A DNA stretch of 64,000 nt from Comamonas sp. lk (GTDB lineage: Bacteria > Pseudomonadota > Gammaproteobacteria > Burkholderiales > Burkholderiaceae_C). The notes under the pieces were generated by a model. It searched no databases. It was given only the letters and a program-made list of their open reading frames with translations, and was not told the origin of the DNA. Positions 11,583 to 20,280 of the stretch are shown piece after piece; positions within the stretch are counted from its first letter, which is position 1; each line of letters opens with the position of its first letter. The position numbers and the translations under genes are program-made. Where the stretch lies: the NCBI GenBank assembly GCA_945925985.1, contig CAMELV010000003.1, positions 124,001 to 188,000 of the forward strand. Direction: 5' to 3'.

Positions 11583-12155
11583 TTATTTCTGCTTGGGCAC
11601 CCGGCCCATCAGGTAAAACTCAGGGTTGGGCATCATGCTGCTGAATGAGGCCATGCGGTTCGACAGCCCGAAGAATGCGGTGATGGCGGCAATGTCCCAG
11701 GCGTCTTCGTCATTGAAACCGTGCGCATGCAGGGCCGCAAAATCGGCTTCGGCAATTTCATCAGAATGCTGGCAGACCTTCATCGCGAAATCCAGCATGG
11801 CGCGCTGGCGTGGCGTGATGTCGGCCTTGCGGTAGTTCACCGCCACCTGGTCGGCCACCAGCGGTTTTTTCTCGTAAATGCGCAGTATGGCGCCGTGCGC
11901 CACCACGCAGTACAGGCAATTGTTGGCGGCGCTGGTGGTGGTGACGATCATCTCGCGGTCGCCTTTGCTCAGGCCCGAGTCTTCCTTGAGCATCAGTGCG
12001 TCGTGGTAGGCAAAAAACGCCCGCCACTCGGCAGGGCGGCGTGCCAGGGACAGAAAGACATTGGGCACAAAGCCGGCTTTTGTCTGCACTTCGAGCACTT
12101 TGGCGCGAATGTCGTCGGGCAGGTCGGCGAGTTCTGGGGCTGGGTAGCGGCTCAT
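11583..12155 (-). CDS. AhpD-like peroxidase-related protein (carboxymuconolactone decarboxylase fold)
   Basis: 190-residue helical protein with the AhpD-type redox motif NNCLYCVVAHG, in which the CxxC pair is followed by His. The N-terminus LADLPDDIRAKVLEVQTKAGFVPNVFLSLARRP is typical of the uncharacterised peroxidase-related subfamily. A role in hydroperoxide or thiol detoxification is inferred from the fold. The start is ATG 12155; the upstream extension to 12221 lacks family similarity. It is convergent with the SDR (15-bp gap) and divergent from the Bug-type binding protein. Confidence 0.8.
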   Translation of the reverse strand: MSRYPAPELADLPDDIRAKVLEVQTKAGFVPNVFLSLARRPAEWRAFFAYHDALMLKEDSGLSKGDREMIVTTTSAANNCLYCVVAHGAILRIYEKKPLVADQVAVNYRKADITPRQRAMLDFAMKVCQHSDEIAEADFAALHAHGFNDEDAWDIAAITAFFGLSNRMASFSSMMPNPEFYLMGRVPKQK

Positions 12156-12297
12156 GGGGTTTGTCTCCAAATAGGTGCAGGCATTATCCGGGGGTCCATC
12201 CGGGCCCCGCCGGCGTGTCACGCCGTTGTCATAAAAAAGTCTCTTGTGCGCGGCAAAATGCGATTGCCTTTTAAACCCTACTCCTGACCGTTACCTC

Positions 12298-13290
12298 ATG
12301 AAAATCCACACCCTGACCCGTCGCGCTTTGTTGCCCTTGGCAGCAGCAGCCCTGCTCTTGTCGCAGTCTCCGGCCCAAGCCCAAAATGCGGCCAACTACC
12401 CAGACCGGCCGGTGCGCATTGTCGTGCCCTTCGCCCCTGGTGCGGGCACCGACGCTATGGGCCGGCTGGTGGCCCTTAAGCTGGGCGAGATCCTGGGCGG
12501 CAGCTTTGTGGTGGACAACCGAGCGGGTGCCTCGGGTGCCATTGGCACACAGCATGTGGCCCAGCAGCCGGCGGACGGCTACACCCTTCTCCTGGTGGCC
12601 TCGCCGTTCACCACGGTAGCGGCCTCCCTGCCCACAGCCGGTTACGACGCCCTGCGTGGCTTTGCGCCGGTGGGCCTGGTCGCCACCGGCCCCCTGGTCT
12701 GGGCTTCCAATGTCAGCCTGCCGGTTGCCAGCATGAAAGACGTGGTTGAACTGGCTAGGCAAAAGCCTGGCGCACTGAACTATGGTTCAGCCGGTGCCGG
12801 CGGCGTTAACCATTTGGTGCTGGAGCAGCTCAAGGCCATTACCTCGACCGATATCGCCCACATCCCTTACCGCGGCGTGGCGCCTGCCACGGTGGACATG
12901 ATTGCCGGCCAGATTCAGCTGGTGACCGGCACTATTCCGGCGCTGCTGCCCTTCATCAAAGACGGTCGCGTCAAAGCCCTGGCGGTGACCAGTGCCAAGC
13001 GCTCCAGCGCCTTGCCTGATGTCCCGAGCATGAGTGAGGCCGGTTTCCCCGGCATCGACGTGCTGAACTACTTTGCCATCTCGGCGCCAGCAGGCACACC
13101 GGCAGCCGTGGTCGACAAGCTCAATGCTGCCTTGCGCAAGATGGTGACCCTGCCTGACGTGCTGGCGCGTTTCAAGTCTGATGCCGTAGAGCCGGCAGTT
13201 GGCACACCCGCTCAGCTGGCCGCCTTCATTGAGGCCGACTACCGGGCCTGGGTGACTGTCGTCAAGACGCAGAACCTCAAGATCGAATAA
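12298..13290 (+). CDS. Bug-family tripartite tricarboxylate transporter substrate-binding protein
   Basis: 330-residue periplasmic binding protein with a signal peptide ending at AQAQ near residue 29. The mature start YPDRPVRIVVPFAPGAGTD, the GAIGTQHVAQ segment and VPSMSEAGFPG are hallmarks of the Bug (TctC) family, hugely expanded in Burkholderiales. It probably binds a carboxylate such as a di- or tricarboxylic or aromatic acid. No tctA or tctB membrane genes are adjacent, which is usual for orphan Bug proteins. The start is ATG 12298; an upstream in-frame extension from 12244 lacks signal-peptide character. Confidence 0.9.
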   Translation: MKIHTLTRRALLPLAAAALLLSQSPAQAQNAANYPDRPVRIVVPFAPGAGTDAMGRLVALKLGEILGGSFVVDNRAGASGAIGTQHVAQQPADGYTLLLVASPFTTVAASLPTAGYDALRGFAPVGLVATGPLVWASNVSLPVASMKDVVELARQKPGALNYGSAGAGGVNHLVLEQLKAITSTDIAHIPYRGVAPATVDMIAGQIQLVTGTIPALLPFIKDGRVKALAVTSAKRSSALPDVPSMSEAGFPGIDVLNYFAISAPAGTPAAVVDKLNAALRKMVTLPDVLARFKSDAVEPAVGTPAQLAAFIEADYRAWVTVVKTQNLKIE

Positions 13291-13414
13291 AGCCGGCGTT
13301 GGGTCGGTGCGCCAGCCGCATTGACCCGACTCATCACGGTTGTCCCGTAAGAAAAACGAGGCACTGGCACGGGTAACATCGTGACCAGGCGCAACATTTT
13401 TTGGAGATCGACCC

Positions 13415-14122
13415 GTGAACAAAATTTTCCCCAGTGCGGCGGTGGCCTTGCAAGGCATCGTCCACGACGGCCAACTGCTGGCTGTCGGCGGTTTTGGCTT
13501 GTGCGGCATTCCCGAAGCCTTGATCGAAGCCCTGCGCGACAGCGGCGCGCGCGACCTCACCGTGATCTCCAACAACGCGGGCGTCGACGGCTTTGGCCTG
13601 GGCAAGCTGTTGGAAACCCGGCAGATCAGCAAGATGATCTCCAGCTACGTGGGCGAGAACAAAGAGTTTGAGCGCCAGTACCTGGCCGGCGAACTGCAAC
13701 TGGAGTTCACGCCGCAAGGCACGCTGGCTGAAAAGCTGCGCGCTGGCGGCGCAGGCATACCGGCGTTTTACACCCGCACCGGCGTCGGCACCCAGGTGGC
13801 AGAAGGCAAGGAGACGCGCGAGTTTGACGGCCACGTGTACGTGATGGAGCGCGCCCTGGTGCCCGAGGTATCGCTGGTCAAGGCCTGGAAGGCCGACAAA
13901 AGCGGCAACCTGGTGTTCCGCCGCACCGCCCGCAACTTCAACCCGGCGGTGGCCATGGCCGGCAAGATCACTGTGGTTGAGGTGGAAGAGATTGTGGACA
14001 CCGGCAGCTTTGACCCGGATGCCGTGCACCTGCCCGGCATCTATGTGCACCGCATCGTGCTCAATGCCCACCCTGAAAAGCGCATTGAAAAACGAACCAT
14101 CACCGAGAAAGCAGGAGTCTGA
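13415..14122 (+). CDS. scoA: 3-oxoacid CoA-transferase subunit A
   Basis: 235-residue alpha subunit of a succinyl-CoA:3-ketoacid CoA-transferase. It carries the CoA-binding motif [10 protein letters not shown] at residues 26-35 and the [15 protein letters not shown] segment. It activates acetoacetate or a related 3-oxoacid with CoA from succinyl-CoA. The start is GTG 13415 with TTGGAGATCG about ten bases upstream. The gene is followed after 2 bp by the B subunit, so the two are co-translated as a heterodimer. The neighbouring SDR and ETF-QO support a fatty-acid or ketone-body route. Confidence 0.93.
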   Translation: MNKIFPSAAVALQGIVHDGQLLAVGGFGLCGIPEALIEALRDSGARDLTVISNNAGVDGFGLGKLLETRQISKMISSYVGENKEFERQYLAGELQLEFTPQGTLAEKLRAGGAGIPAFYTRTGVGTQVAEGKETREFDGHVYVMERALVPEVSLVKAWKADKSGNLVFRRTARNFNPAVAMAGKITVVEVEEIVDTGSFDPDAVHLPGIYVHRIVLNAHPEKRIEKRTITEKAGV

Positions 14123-14124
14123 CC

Positions 14125-14763
14125 ATGGCCTGGACACACGACCAAATGGCGGCCAAGGCCGCACAGGAGCTGCAAGACGGCTTTTACGTCAACCTGGGCA
14201 TTGGCCTGCCGACCCTGGTCGCCAACTTTGTCAACCCCGACATCGAGGTTTGGCTACAAAGCGAAAACGGCATGCTCGGCATCGGCCCCTTCCCGACCGA
14301 AGACCAGGTGGACGCCGACCTGATCAACGCCGGCAAGCAGACAGTGACCACCATTGCCGGCTCCAGTATTTTTGGCAGCCATGACAGCTTTGCCATGATC
14401 CGTGGCGGAAAAATCAACCTGAGTATTTTGGGTGCGATGCAGGTCAGCGAAAAAGGCGACCTGGCCAACTGGATGATTCCTGGCAAGATGGTCAAGGGCA
14501 TGGGCGGCGCCATGGACCTGGTGGCCGGCGTCAAGAGCGTGGTGGTGCTGATGGAGCACGTGGCCAAAAAGAAAGACGGCACCATCGACCTCAAAATTTT
14601 GCCCCACTGCACCCTGCCGCTGACCGGCGTGGGCGTGGTGGACCGCATCATCACCGACTTGGCGGTGCTGGATGTGACGCCGCATGGCCTCAAAGTGGTC
14701 GAGATGGCGCCCGGTGTTACGCGCGACGAGCTGCAGGCCAAAACTGGCGTGCCGCTGCAATAG
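14125..14763 (+). CDS. scoB: 3-oxoacid CoA-transferase subunit B
   Basis: 212-residue beta subunit carrying the catalytic glutamate in the motif [10 protein letters not shown] (about residues 51-60), which forms the glutamyl-CoA thioester. GLGIPTL-type residues near the N-terminus ([13 protein letters not shown]) also match. It pairs with the subunit encoded immediately upstream, 2 bp away, with AGGAGTCTGACC before the ATG. Length is normal for the family. Specificity (acetoacetate or 3-oxoadipate) cannot be settled by sequence alone; the lack of other pca genes favours acetoacetate. Confidence 0.93.
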   Translation: MAWTHDQMAAKAAQELQDGFYVNLGIGLPTLVANFVNPDIEVWLQSENGMLGIGPFPTEDQVDADLINAGKQTVTTIAGSSIFGSHDSFAMIRGGKINLSILGAMQVSEKGDLANWMIPGKMVKGMGGAMDLVAGVKSVVVLMEHVAKKKDGTIDLKILPHCTLPLTGVGVVDRIITDLAVLDVTPHGLKVVEMAPGVTRDELQAKTGVPLQ

Positions 14764-14792
14764 CCTCTCAGCCATCTCATGAAATTGCCAAC

Positions 14793-15728
14793 ATGACGCA
14801 ATCGCTTGATGTGGTCGGCCTGGGTGAGGCCATGGTGGAGTTCAACCAAGTGCGAGACAGCACCGGCCGCACCTACCTGCAAGGTTTTGGCGGCGACACC
14901 TCCAACACCGTGATTGCCGCCAGCCGCCAGGGCGCTGCCTGCGCCTACCTCTCTGCCGTGGGCGCGGACGACTTTGGCACCCTGTGCTGCGACCTGTGGC
15001 GCAGCGAGGGCGTTGACATCAGTGGCGTTCAGGTGAACCCCGATGCCCCGACCGGTATTTACTTTGTACGCCACGACGCCCGGGGGCACCGCTTTTCTTA
15101 CCTCAGAAAAGGCTCGGCCGCCAGCCGCATGACGCCGGCTGACCTGCCCCTGCCGCTGCTGACCCGGGCCAAGTACCTGCATGTGTCAGGCATCAGCCAG
15201 GCCATCAGCGAGAGTGCGCGCCAGACGGTGGCTGCAGCCATCGCCGCCTCACGGGCGCATGGGGTCCGGGTGTCGTATGACCCCAATTTGCGGCTCTCGC
15301 TGTGGCCGTTGACGCTGGCCCGTGCCACGCTGGAGCAGACCCTGCCGCTGTGTGATGAATTTTTGCCCGGTCTGGACGACATGTCGCAGCTGGCGGGCCT
15401 GACCGAGCCGGCTGCCATCGTGGACTGGGCGCATCAGCATGGCGCGCCCGTCGTGCTGCTGAAAATGGGCGACCAGGGCGTGCTGGTGTCTGACGGCCAC
15501 CGCCAGGAACGCATTGCAGCCTGCCGGGTCAACGCTGTGGACGCCACCGGTGCCGGCGACTGTTTTGACGGCACTTACCTGGCGCGCCGCGCCGCTGGCG
15601 ACGATGTGTTTACCAGCGCCCGCTGGGCCGTAGCGGCCGCCGCCCTCTCGACCCTGGGCTATGGCGCGGTCGAGCCCTTACCCCGTGCCGCGCAGGTCAG
15701 CGCCTTTATGGCGACGCAGCCGGCCTGA
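14793..15728 (+). CDS. PfkB-family sugar kinase, probable 2-keto-3-deoxygluconate kinase
   Basis: 311-residue ribokinase/PfkB-type kinase. The N-terminal substrate motif is GLGEAMVEF, followed by QGFGGDTSNTVIAASRQG. The C-terminal PfkB signature DATGAGDCFDGTYLAR (about residues 249-264) holds the catalytic aspartate and anion hole. The pattern GGDTSNTVIA is typical of KdgK-like enzymes, which phosphorylate 2-dehydro-3-deoxygluconate for the Entner-Doudoroff route. It starts 29 bp after scoB and overlaps the convergent hydroxyacid dehydrogenase by 23 bp at its 3' end. The precise sugar is inferred. Confidence 0.8.
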   Translation: MTQSLDVVGLGEAMVEFNQVRDSTGRTYLQGFGGDTSNTVIAASRQGAACAYLSAVGADDFGTLCCDLWRSEGVDISGVQVNPDAPTGIYFVRHDARGHRFSYLRKGSAASRMTPADLPLPLLTRAKYLHVSGISQAISESARQTVAAAIAASRAHGVRVSYDPNLRLSLWPLTLARATLEQTLPLCDEFLPGLDDMSQLAGLTEPAAIVDWAHQHGAPVVLLKMGDQGVLVSDGHRQERIAACRVNAVDATGAGDCFDGTYLARRAAGDDVFTSARWAVAAAALSTLGYGAVEPLPRAAQVSAFMATQPA

Positions 15729-16701
15729 CCACATTCAGCAGCGCGCGGCCGTCTGCCAGTCGCGCGATGTTGTCGGCCAGCGTGGCTTGCCGACGGCGCA
15801 CGGTGCCGCGGGTCCAGCCTGACATGTGCGGCGTCATCACCAAGTTGGGCAGGCTGCCAAAATCCAACTGCGAAGGCGCGCATTCGGCCTGAGCCGGTGT
15901 CGGGTACTGGTACCAGGTGTCGACGATGGCGCCGCCAATCTGCCGTGTGGCCAGCGCGTCAAACAGCGCCTGCTCGTCGATCACCGGGCCGCGGCCCACA
16001 TTCAAAATCACCGCATCGGGCCGCATCGCCGCCAGTGCGGCCTGGCCCACCAAGCCCTGGGTTTGCGGCGCGAGCGGCAGCGACACCACGACCGCATCAG
16101 CAGAACCCATGAAGGCCGGCACGTCATCCAAACTGAAGTACTGGTCTACCAGCGCATTGGCCACCTGGCTGCGGTTGGCCACATGCACCTGCATGCCAAA
16201 GGCCTTGGCGCGTGCGGCGACGGCTTGGGCAATATGGCCAAAGCCCAGCAAGCCGATGGTCTGGCTGCCCAACTCAGTCCGCAGCGCCGTGGGGCGGCCC
16301 GCCCAGTAGGTCCAGCGCTGCGCTCGCAGGTCGGCGTCGGCGGCGGCCAGGGGCACATGGCGCAGCAGCAGGGCGGTCATCACGTACTCGGCAATGGCGG
16401 CCTCGTGGCCAAAGCAGTTGCACAGCGTCGCCGAGGCCGGCAACAAGGCCATGTCAACCGCGTCGGTGCCCGCCGCAGGCGCATGAAACAAGCGCAAGCG
16501 CCTTGGAATAGGCAGGCTGGCGTTGAACTTGACGCCAACAATCACGTCGGCGTTTTCGTAGCAGTCCCGCTCACCAGAATTGTCCAGGTTGTCGCTGACA
16601 TCGGTGATCTGGTGCCGAGCGTCGATCAGGCGCTCAAAGCCCTGGCGGAAATTGGTGGCGTTGGCGCCGTGGAAGACGATGTTGAGGGGGGTGCTTGGCA
16701 T
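15706..16701 (-). CDS. D-isomer-specific 2-hydroxyacid dehydrogenase
   Basis: 331-residue NAD(P)-dependent dehydrogenase. The nucleotide-binding motif is GFGHIAQAVAARAKAFG. The active-site arginine lies in NVGRGPVIDEQALFDAL, and the catalytic histidine in MTPHMSGW near the C-terminus. It interconverts a D-2-hydroxyacid and the 2-ketoacid (glyoxylate, hydroxypyruvate or formate-dehydrogenase-like subfamily). Its stop region overlaps the kinase gene by 23 bp, convergently. The pairing with a sugar-acid kinase suggests sugar-acid metabolism, but this is inference. The start is ATG 16701, 26 bp from the tRNA-Gly 3' end. Confidence 0.88.
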   Translation of the reverse strand: MPSTPLNIVFHGANATNFRQGFERLIDARHQITDVSDNLDNSGERDCYENADVIVGVKFNASLPIPRRLRLFHAPAAGTDAVDMALLPASATLCNCFGHEAAIAEYVMTALLLRHVPLAAADADLRAQRWTYWAGRPTALRTELGSQTIGLLGFGHIAQAVAARAKAFGMQVHVANRSQVANALVDQYFSLDDVPAFMGSADAVVVSLPLAPQTQGLVGQAALAAMRPDAVILNVGRGPVIDEQALFDALATRQIGGAIVDTWYQYPTPAQAECAPSQLDFGSLPNLVMTPHMSGWTRGTVRRRQATLADNIARLADGRALLNVVRPAASP

Positions 16702-16726
16702 CGTGATTCGGCCTGAGATGACCTTC

Positions 16727-16800
16727 TGGAGCGGGTGAAGGGAATCGAACCCTCGTATGAAGCTTGGGAAGCTGCCGTTCTACCATTGAACTACACCCGC
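16727..16800 (-). tRNA. tRNA-Gly (anticodon CCC), CCA encoded
   Basis: A 74-nt cloverleaf on the minus strand. The acceptor stem GCGGGTG pairs with CACCCGC, followed by discriminator T and encoded CCA. The D-arm is TTCAATGGTAGAA, the anticodon loop TTCCCAA gives CCC, and the T-arm is GAGGGTTCGATTCCCTT. The sequence resembles enterobacterial glyU closely. The anticodon stem (GCAGC with GCTTC) has one C-U mismatch at the second pair. Confidence 0.97.
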
Positions 16801-16825
16801 GATTCCAAAGAGTATAGAGGATGCC

Positions 16826-17014
16826 CTTTCGCGACCAATCCACAAAATCTAGCTTGGTGACCAGCGTGACGCCCAAAGCAACCGCAGGTGATGCGATCAG
16901 TTTGTCCAGCGCGTCGCGGTTGCGGTTTTTGTAGGCTGCGCAGATCCGGCCGTAGGCCATCGCGGCTTGTGCATCAAACGGGGCGACCAAGATGTATTTG
17001 AGCAGGCTCGCCAA
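16826..17014 (-). pseudogene. vapC remnant: C-terminal part of a PIN-domain toxin
   Basis: The minus-strand frame reads APFDAQAAMAYGRI, then RDALDKLIASPAVALGVTLVT and DFVDW. This is the recognisable C-terminal half of a VapC PIN ribonuclease, with the acidic residue in the DALDKLIA helix and the LVT strand. The N-terminal DTN catalytic strand is absent, the linker between the two blocks is shortened, and the frame runs on into the tRNA gene, so this is a decayed fragment rather than a working toxin. No vapB lies upstream. It fills most of the gap between tRNA-Gly and the phosphoesterase, and suggests past insertion next to the tRNA. Confidence 0.6.
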
Positions 17015-17043
17015 AATCGCCTATAAAGCACGCAGCGAAGGCA

Positions 17044-17904
17044 TCAGTGCGCAGCGCTGGGCGCCGCCACCTTGCTACGCAGGTCGCCGTAGGCGCCGGG
17101 TACATCTAATAAGTTGAGATGCTGGGCACCCGCTGGGGTTACAAAACGCACCGCCACGTCAGTCCCCTCAAAATCGTACTCCACCAGGCCGACCTCTTTG
17201 GTGCCGATTCGGGGCTGGAATTCGTCGGGCAGGATAAACGCGGTGGAGGGCGCCCAGACATGGCGCACACCGTCGTGCTCGAACATCCGATGCTGGTGCA
17301 CATGGCCGCAGGCAACGAGGCGAACCTTGGCCTGCCGCATCAGGCTCAGCAGCTGCAAACGGGGCTCACGCAGCACATAGCGGCCTGCGGCCTCATGCGT
17401 TTCATCGGGGGTGTCCCGAAACAGCGGCTTGTGCAGGAACAGCGCCACGGGGCGCTCGCCCGCCGTGGAGAAGGCCTGCTCCAGAAACGCCCACTGCGCT
17501 GCCTCTGCCGGCAGGCCAGAGCCCAGCAGCTGTGCATTCAGTGCAATGAAGTACCAATCGCCAGCGGCCATGGTCCACTGCTCGGCACCGAAATGGCTGC
17601 GGTAGATCTCGCGGCGCGGATCACTGATGCCGGCGCCGTGGCTGTTTGGGCTGGGGTTGTCACCAATGTCGTGGTTGCCGGGAATGGCGTGTACCGGCAC
17701 GGTCAGGCGGCGATGTTGCTCGGCGGCGAAGGCCAGATCGTCAGGCATGTTTTCGCCATTCAGGGCGATGTCGCCCGTGTTGAGCAGCATGTCTGGCTGG
17801 GTTGCGTTCACATGCGCGACCATGGCATCCCAATTGGGAACGAAGTAAGGGCGCTCGCGGCTGAGGTGGGTGTCCGATACCTGGATAAGTTTGAAATTGG
17901 CCAT
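17044..17904 (-). CDS. calcineurin-like metallophosphoesterase (GpdQ/CpdA-type phosphodiesterase)
   Basis: 286-residue class III phosphodiesterase-like enzyme with all metal motifs: QVSDTHLS (D-x-H) at the N-terminus, LNTGDIALNG (GD), IPGNHDIGD (GNHD) and CGHVHQHRM (GHxH). The family hydrolyses cyclic nucleotides or glycerophosphodiesters. The start is ATG 17904 with an excellent AAGGAGATCAAC leader; the extension to 17991 is not needed. It is divergent from a Ugp-like ABC transporter operon. Glycerophosphodiesterase genes are often linked to such transporters, so hydrolysis of an imported glycerophosphodiester is a reasonable inference. No signal peptide is seen, so it is probably cytoplasmic. 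Confidence 0.85.
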   Translation of the reverse strand: MANFKLIQVSDTHLSRERPYFVPNWDAMVAHVNATQPDMLLNTGDIALNGENMPDDLAFAAEQHRRLTVPVHAIPGNHDIGDNPSPNSHGAGISDPRREIYRSHFGAEQWTMAAGDWYFIALNAQLLGSGLPAEAAQWAFLEQAFSTAGERPVALFLHKPLFRDTPDETHEAAGRYVLREPRLQLLSLMRQAKVRLVACGHVHQHRMFEHDGVRHVWAPSTAFILPDEFQPRIGTKEVGLVEYDFEGTDVAVRFVTPAGAQHLNLLDVPGAYGDLRSKVAAPSAAH

Positions 17905-18067
17905 GTTGATCTCCTTGATTGAAGTTAATTTACCGCGCACGCATGACGGACGGATGACGTCTGCCGCGACCGACGGCGACGGCGACGGCAACGCTGTTGA
18001 CCGTCACACGCCTGCCATGTGGCACGGGTACAACCTCGGCTTCAACACCTATTTGGAGCACACCAAC

Positions 18068-19327
18068 GTGGAAAAAATCCGTACGATTCTTGCCGGTCTG
18101 GCCCTGACCCTTGTGGCCGCAACTGCCCAGGCGGCGACTGAAATTGTTTTCTACCACTACCAGACCGGCGCGCCCGGCAAGACACTGCGTACCATCCTTG
18201 ACGATTTCCAGAAGAGCAACCCCGACGTGGTGGTGAAAGACATCTACAAGCACTCCGAGCAGATCACCGGCGAGGTGCAGGCCGCCCTGGCCGCCCGCCG
18301 CCCGGTGGATGTGACCACGGTGATTGGCAAGAACATCGTCTTCTTCGCAGGCGCCACACCCGCCGTCGCCCTGAACGATCCCAAGAACGGCGACGCCAAG
18401 TGGCTAGATGCCTATCTGCCGAACTTCCTGGATGCAGGACGCATCGACGGCAAGCTCTACGCCATTCCGCACGCCTACGGCACGCCGCAGCTTTACTACA
18501 ACAAAGACATCTTCCGCAAGGCGGGGCTCGACGCCGACAAGGCGCCCCGCACCTGGGACGACGTGATTGCAGCGGCTACCCAGATCAAACAAAAAACCGG
18601 CATAGCCGGCGTGGCACACCTGCATGCATCCATGGGTGACTACGGCACGATGGTGATGGTGACCAATGCCGGTGCCACTTACCTGAACAAGGCCGGGACC
18701 AAGGCCGAGTTCGACAGCCCGCAGGGTGTTGCGGTGTTGCAGATGTGGCAAGACATGGCCAAGTCGGGCATCATGCCGGTTGCCAACGACCAGCAGTGGG
18801 GCGCGGCTTTTCAGGCCGGCCAGATGGGCATGTACGTCACCTCGTCGGCAGCGCTGCGCGGCTTCGTGGCCTCGGCGCAGGGCAAGTTTGACCTGGGCGT
18901 GGCGCAGTATCCGCTCTGGAAAGAGCAACCCCGTCGGGTCAACAATTCCGGGGCTGCCATCATGCTGCACGCACCCGAGGGACCGCGTCGCGAAGCTTCC
19001 CTCAAGCTCTTGCGCTACCTGTCGCGGCAGGATGTGTCCAACCTCTGGTCCCGTGAGACCGGCTACATGCCCGTGATCCGCAACCCGCAGGCAGACCCGG
19101 CCATGGCGAAATACATCGCTGAATTCCCCCTGGTACGCCCCTCCATCGCGCAGATGGCTGAAACGCTACCCACGGCAACCTGGCCCGCCGAAGGAACCCT
19201 GGAAGCCCAGGTGCACATCAAGAACATGCTGGACGAGTTGTGGGCTGCCAAACGCCCGGCCAGTGCCATCGTGCCGGAGACGGTCCGCAAGGTTAACGAG
19301 GCCTTGTCCGTGAACCTCAAAAAGTGA
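18068..19327 (+). CDS. ABC transporter periplasmic binding protein, UgpB-like (family 1)
   Basis: 419-residue extracellular solute-binding protein. The signal peptide (LAGLALTLVAATAQA) is cleaved near residue 22, and the mature protein begins ATEIVFYHYQTGAPGKTLR. The FYHY-type opening and overall length match the sn-glycerol-3-phosphate/polyamine-sugar UgpB group of maltose-type binding proteins. The start is GTG 18068 with GGAG nine bases upstream, because the longer frame from 17870 overlaps the divergent gene and has no signal-peptide logic. It is first in a four-gene operon with two permeases and an ATPase. The substrate is probably a glycerophosphate or a sugar, inferred from neighbours. 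Confidence 0.88.
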   Translation: MEKIRTILAGLALTLVAATAQAATEIVFYHYQTGAPGKTLRTILDDFQKSNPDVVVKDIYKHSEQITGEVQAALAARRPVDVTTVIGKNIVFFAGATPAVALNDPKNGDAKWLDAYLPNFLDAGRIDGKLYAIPHAYGTPQLYYNKDIFRKAGLDADKAPRTWDDVIAAATQIKQKTGIAGVAHLHASMGDYGTMVMVTNAGATYLNKAGTKAEFDSPQGVAVLQMWQDMAKSGIMPVANDQQWGAAFQAGQMGMYVTSSAALRGFVASAQGKFDLGVAQYPLWKEQPRRVNNSGAAIMLHAPEGPRREASLKLLRYLSRQDVSNLWSRETGYMPVIRNPQADPAMAKYIAEFPLVRPSIAQMAETLPTATWPAEGTLEAQVHIKNMLDELWAAKRPASAIVPETVRKVNEALSVNLKK

Positions 19328-20271
19328 AGCCCCGTGTGTCCCTGGCGGCCCCTGCACCCCCGCTGGGCGCCACGACTCCGCTCGCTAGGCGCGGACGCCA
19401 GTGGCACCTGGCGCCTTTCCTGTATTTGGCGCCGATGATCGTGTTGCTGGCGGTGTTCACCTACTGGCCGCTGCTGCACACCATCTACCTGAGTTTCGTG
19501 CAATGGAACATGAACCCCGACCAGCCGATGCGCTGGGTCGGTGCGGCCAACTACCGCGGCATTTTCAACTCGCCGTTGTTTGATGCGGCGTTTCGCAACA
19601 CCCTGATTTACATCATTGCGTCTATCCCGCTGAAGGTTTTGCTGCCCATTCCCATCGCGGTGTTTGTCTGGACGCTGGCGACCCGGGGCCAGGTGTACCG
19701 GGCCCTGCTGTTTCTGCCGACGCTGTTCAGCTTCACGGTGGTGGCGGTCGTGTTTCTGTGGATGCTTAACCCCATTGGTGGTCATTTTGTGCAGATCGCG
19801 CGCCTGCTGGGCGGGCAGTGGCCCAATGTCCTCACCGACCCGGACCTGGCGATCTGGACGATCCTGCTGATCTCCACCTGGAAGGTGATCGGATTCAACA
19901 CCTTGCTGTATGTGGCTGGCCTGTCCAGCATTAACCGCGACTATGTTGAGGCCATGCGGTTGGACGGCGCCAGCGACTGGCGCTTAGTGCGCCACCTGCT
20001 GTGGCCGCTGCTGACGCCGACCACGCTGTTCGTGTTGATCTCCACGGTGATCTTCGCGATTCAGCAGGTGTTCACGCCGATCGACATCATGACCGAGGGT
20101 GGCCCGCAGAACGGCACGACCAATCTGTTCTACATGGTCTACCAGTACGCGTTTCGCACCTTCAACGTGGGCTTCGGTGCGGCCGGCACGGTGATCATCT
20201 TCGTTTTTTTGCTGGCGATCACCTTGCTGAAGATGCGAACGCTGGATCGCCATGTGCAATACCAACAGTAA
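19324..20271 (+). CDS. ABC transporter permease, UgpA/MalF-like
   Basis: 315-residue inner-membrane permease with six predicted helices. It has the EAA loop EAMRLDGASDWRLVRHLLWPLLTPT that docks on the ATPase. The GTG start at 19324 overlaps the stop of the binding-protein gene as GTGA, indicating translational coupling. It forms a heterodimeric channel with the next gene, which begins 9 bp downstream. The N-terminus carries a proline/alanine-rich, weakly conserved cytoplasmic tail before the first helix (about residue 32). Confidence 0.92.
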   Translation: MKPRVSLAAPAPPLGATTPLARRGRQWHLAPFLYLAPMIVLLAVFTYWPLLHTIYLSFVQWNMNPDQPMRWVGAANYRGIFNSPLFDAAFRNTLIYIIASIPLKVLLPIPIAVFVWTLATRGQVYRALLFLPTLFSFTVVAVVFLWMLNPIGGHFVQIARLLGGQWPNVLTDPDLAIWTILLISTWKVIGFNTLLYVAGLSSINRDYVEAMRLDGASDWRLVRHLLWPLLTPTTLFVLISTVIFAIQQVFTPIDIMTEGGPQNGTTNLFYMVYQYAFRTFNVGFGAAGTVIIFVFLLAITLLKMRTLDRHVQYQQ

Positions 20272-20280
20272 GGAGCGGCA

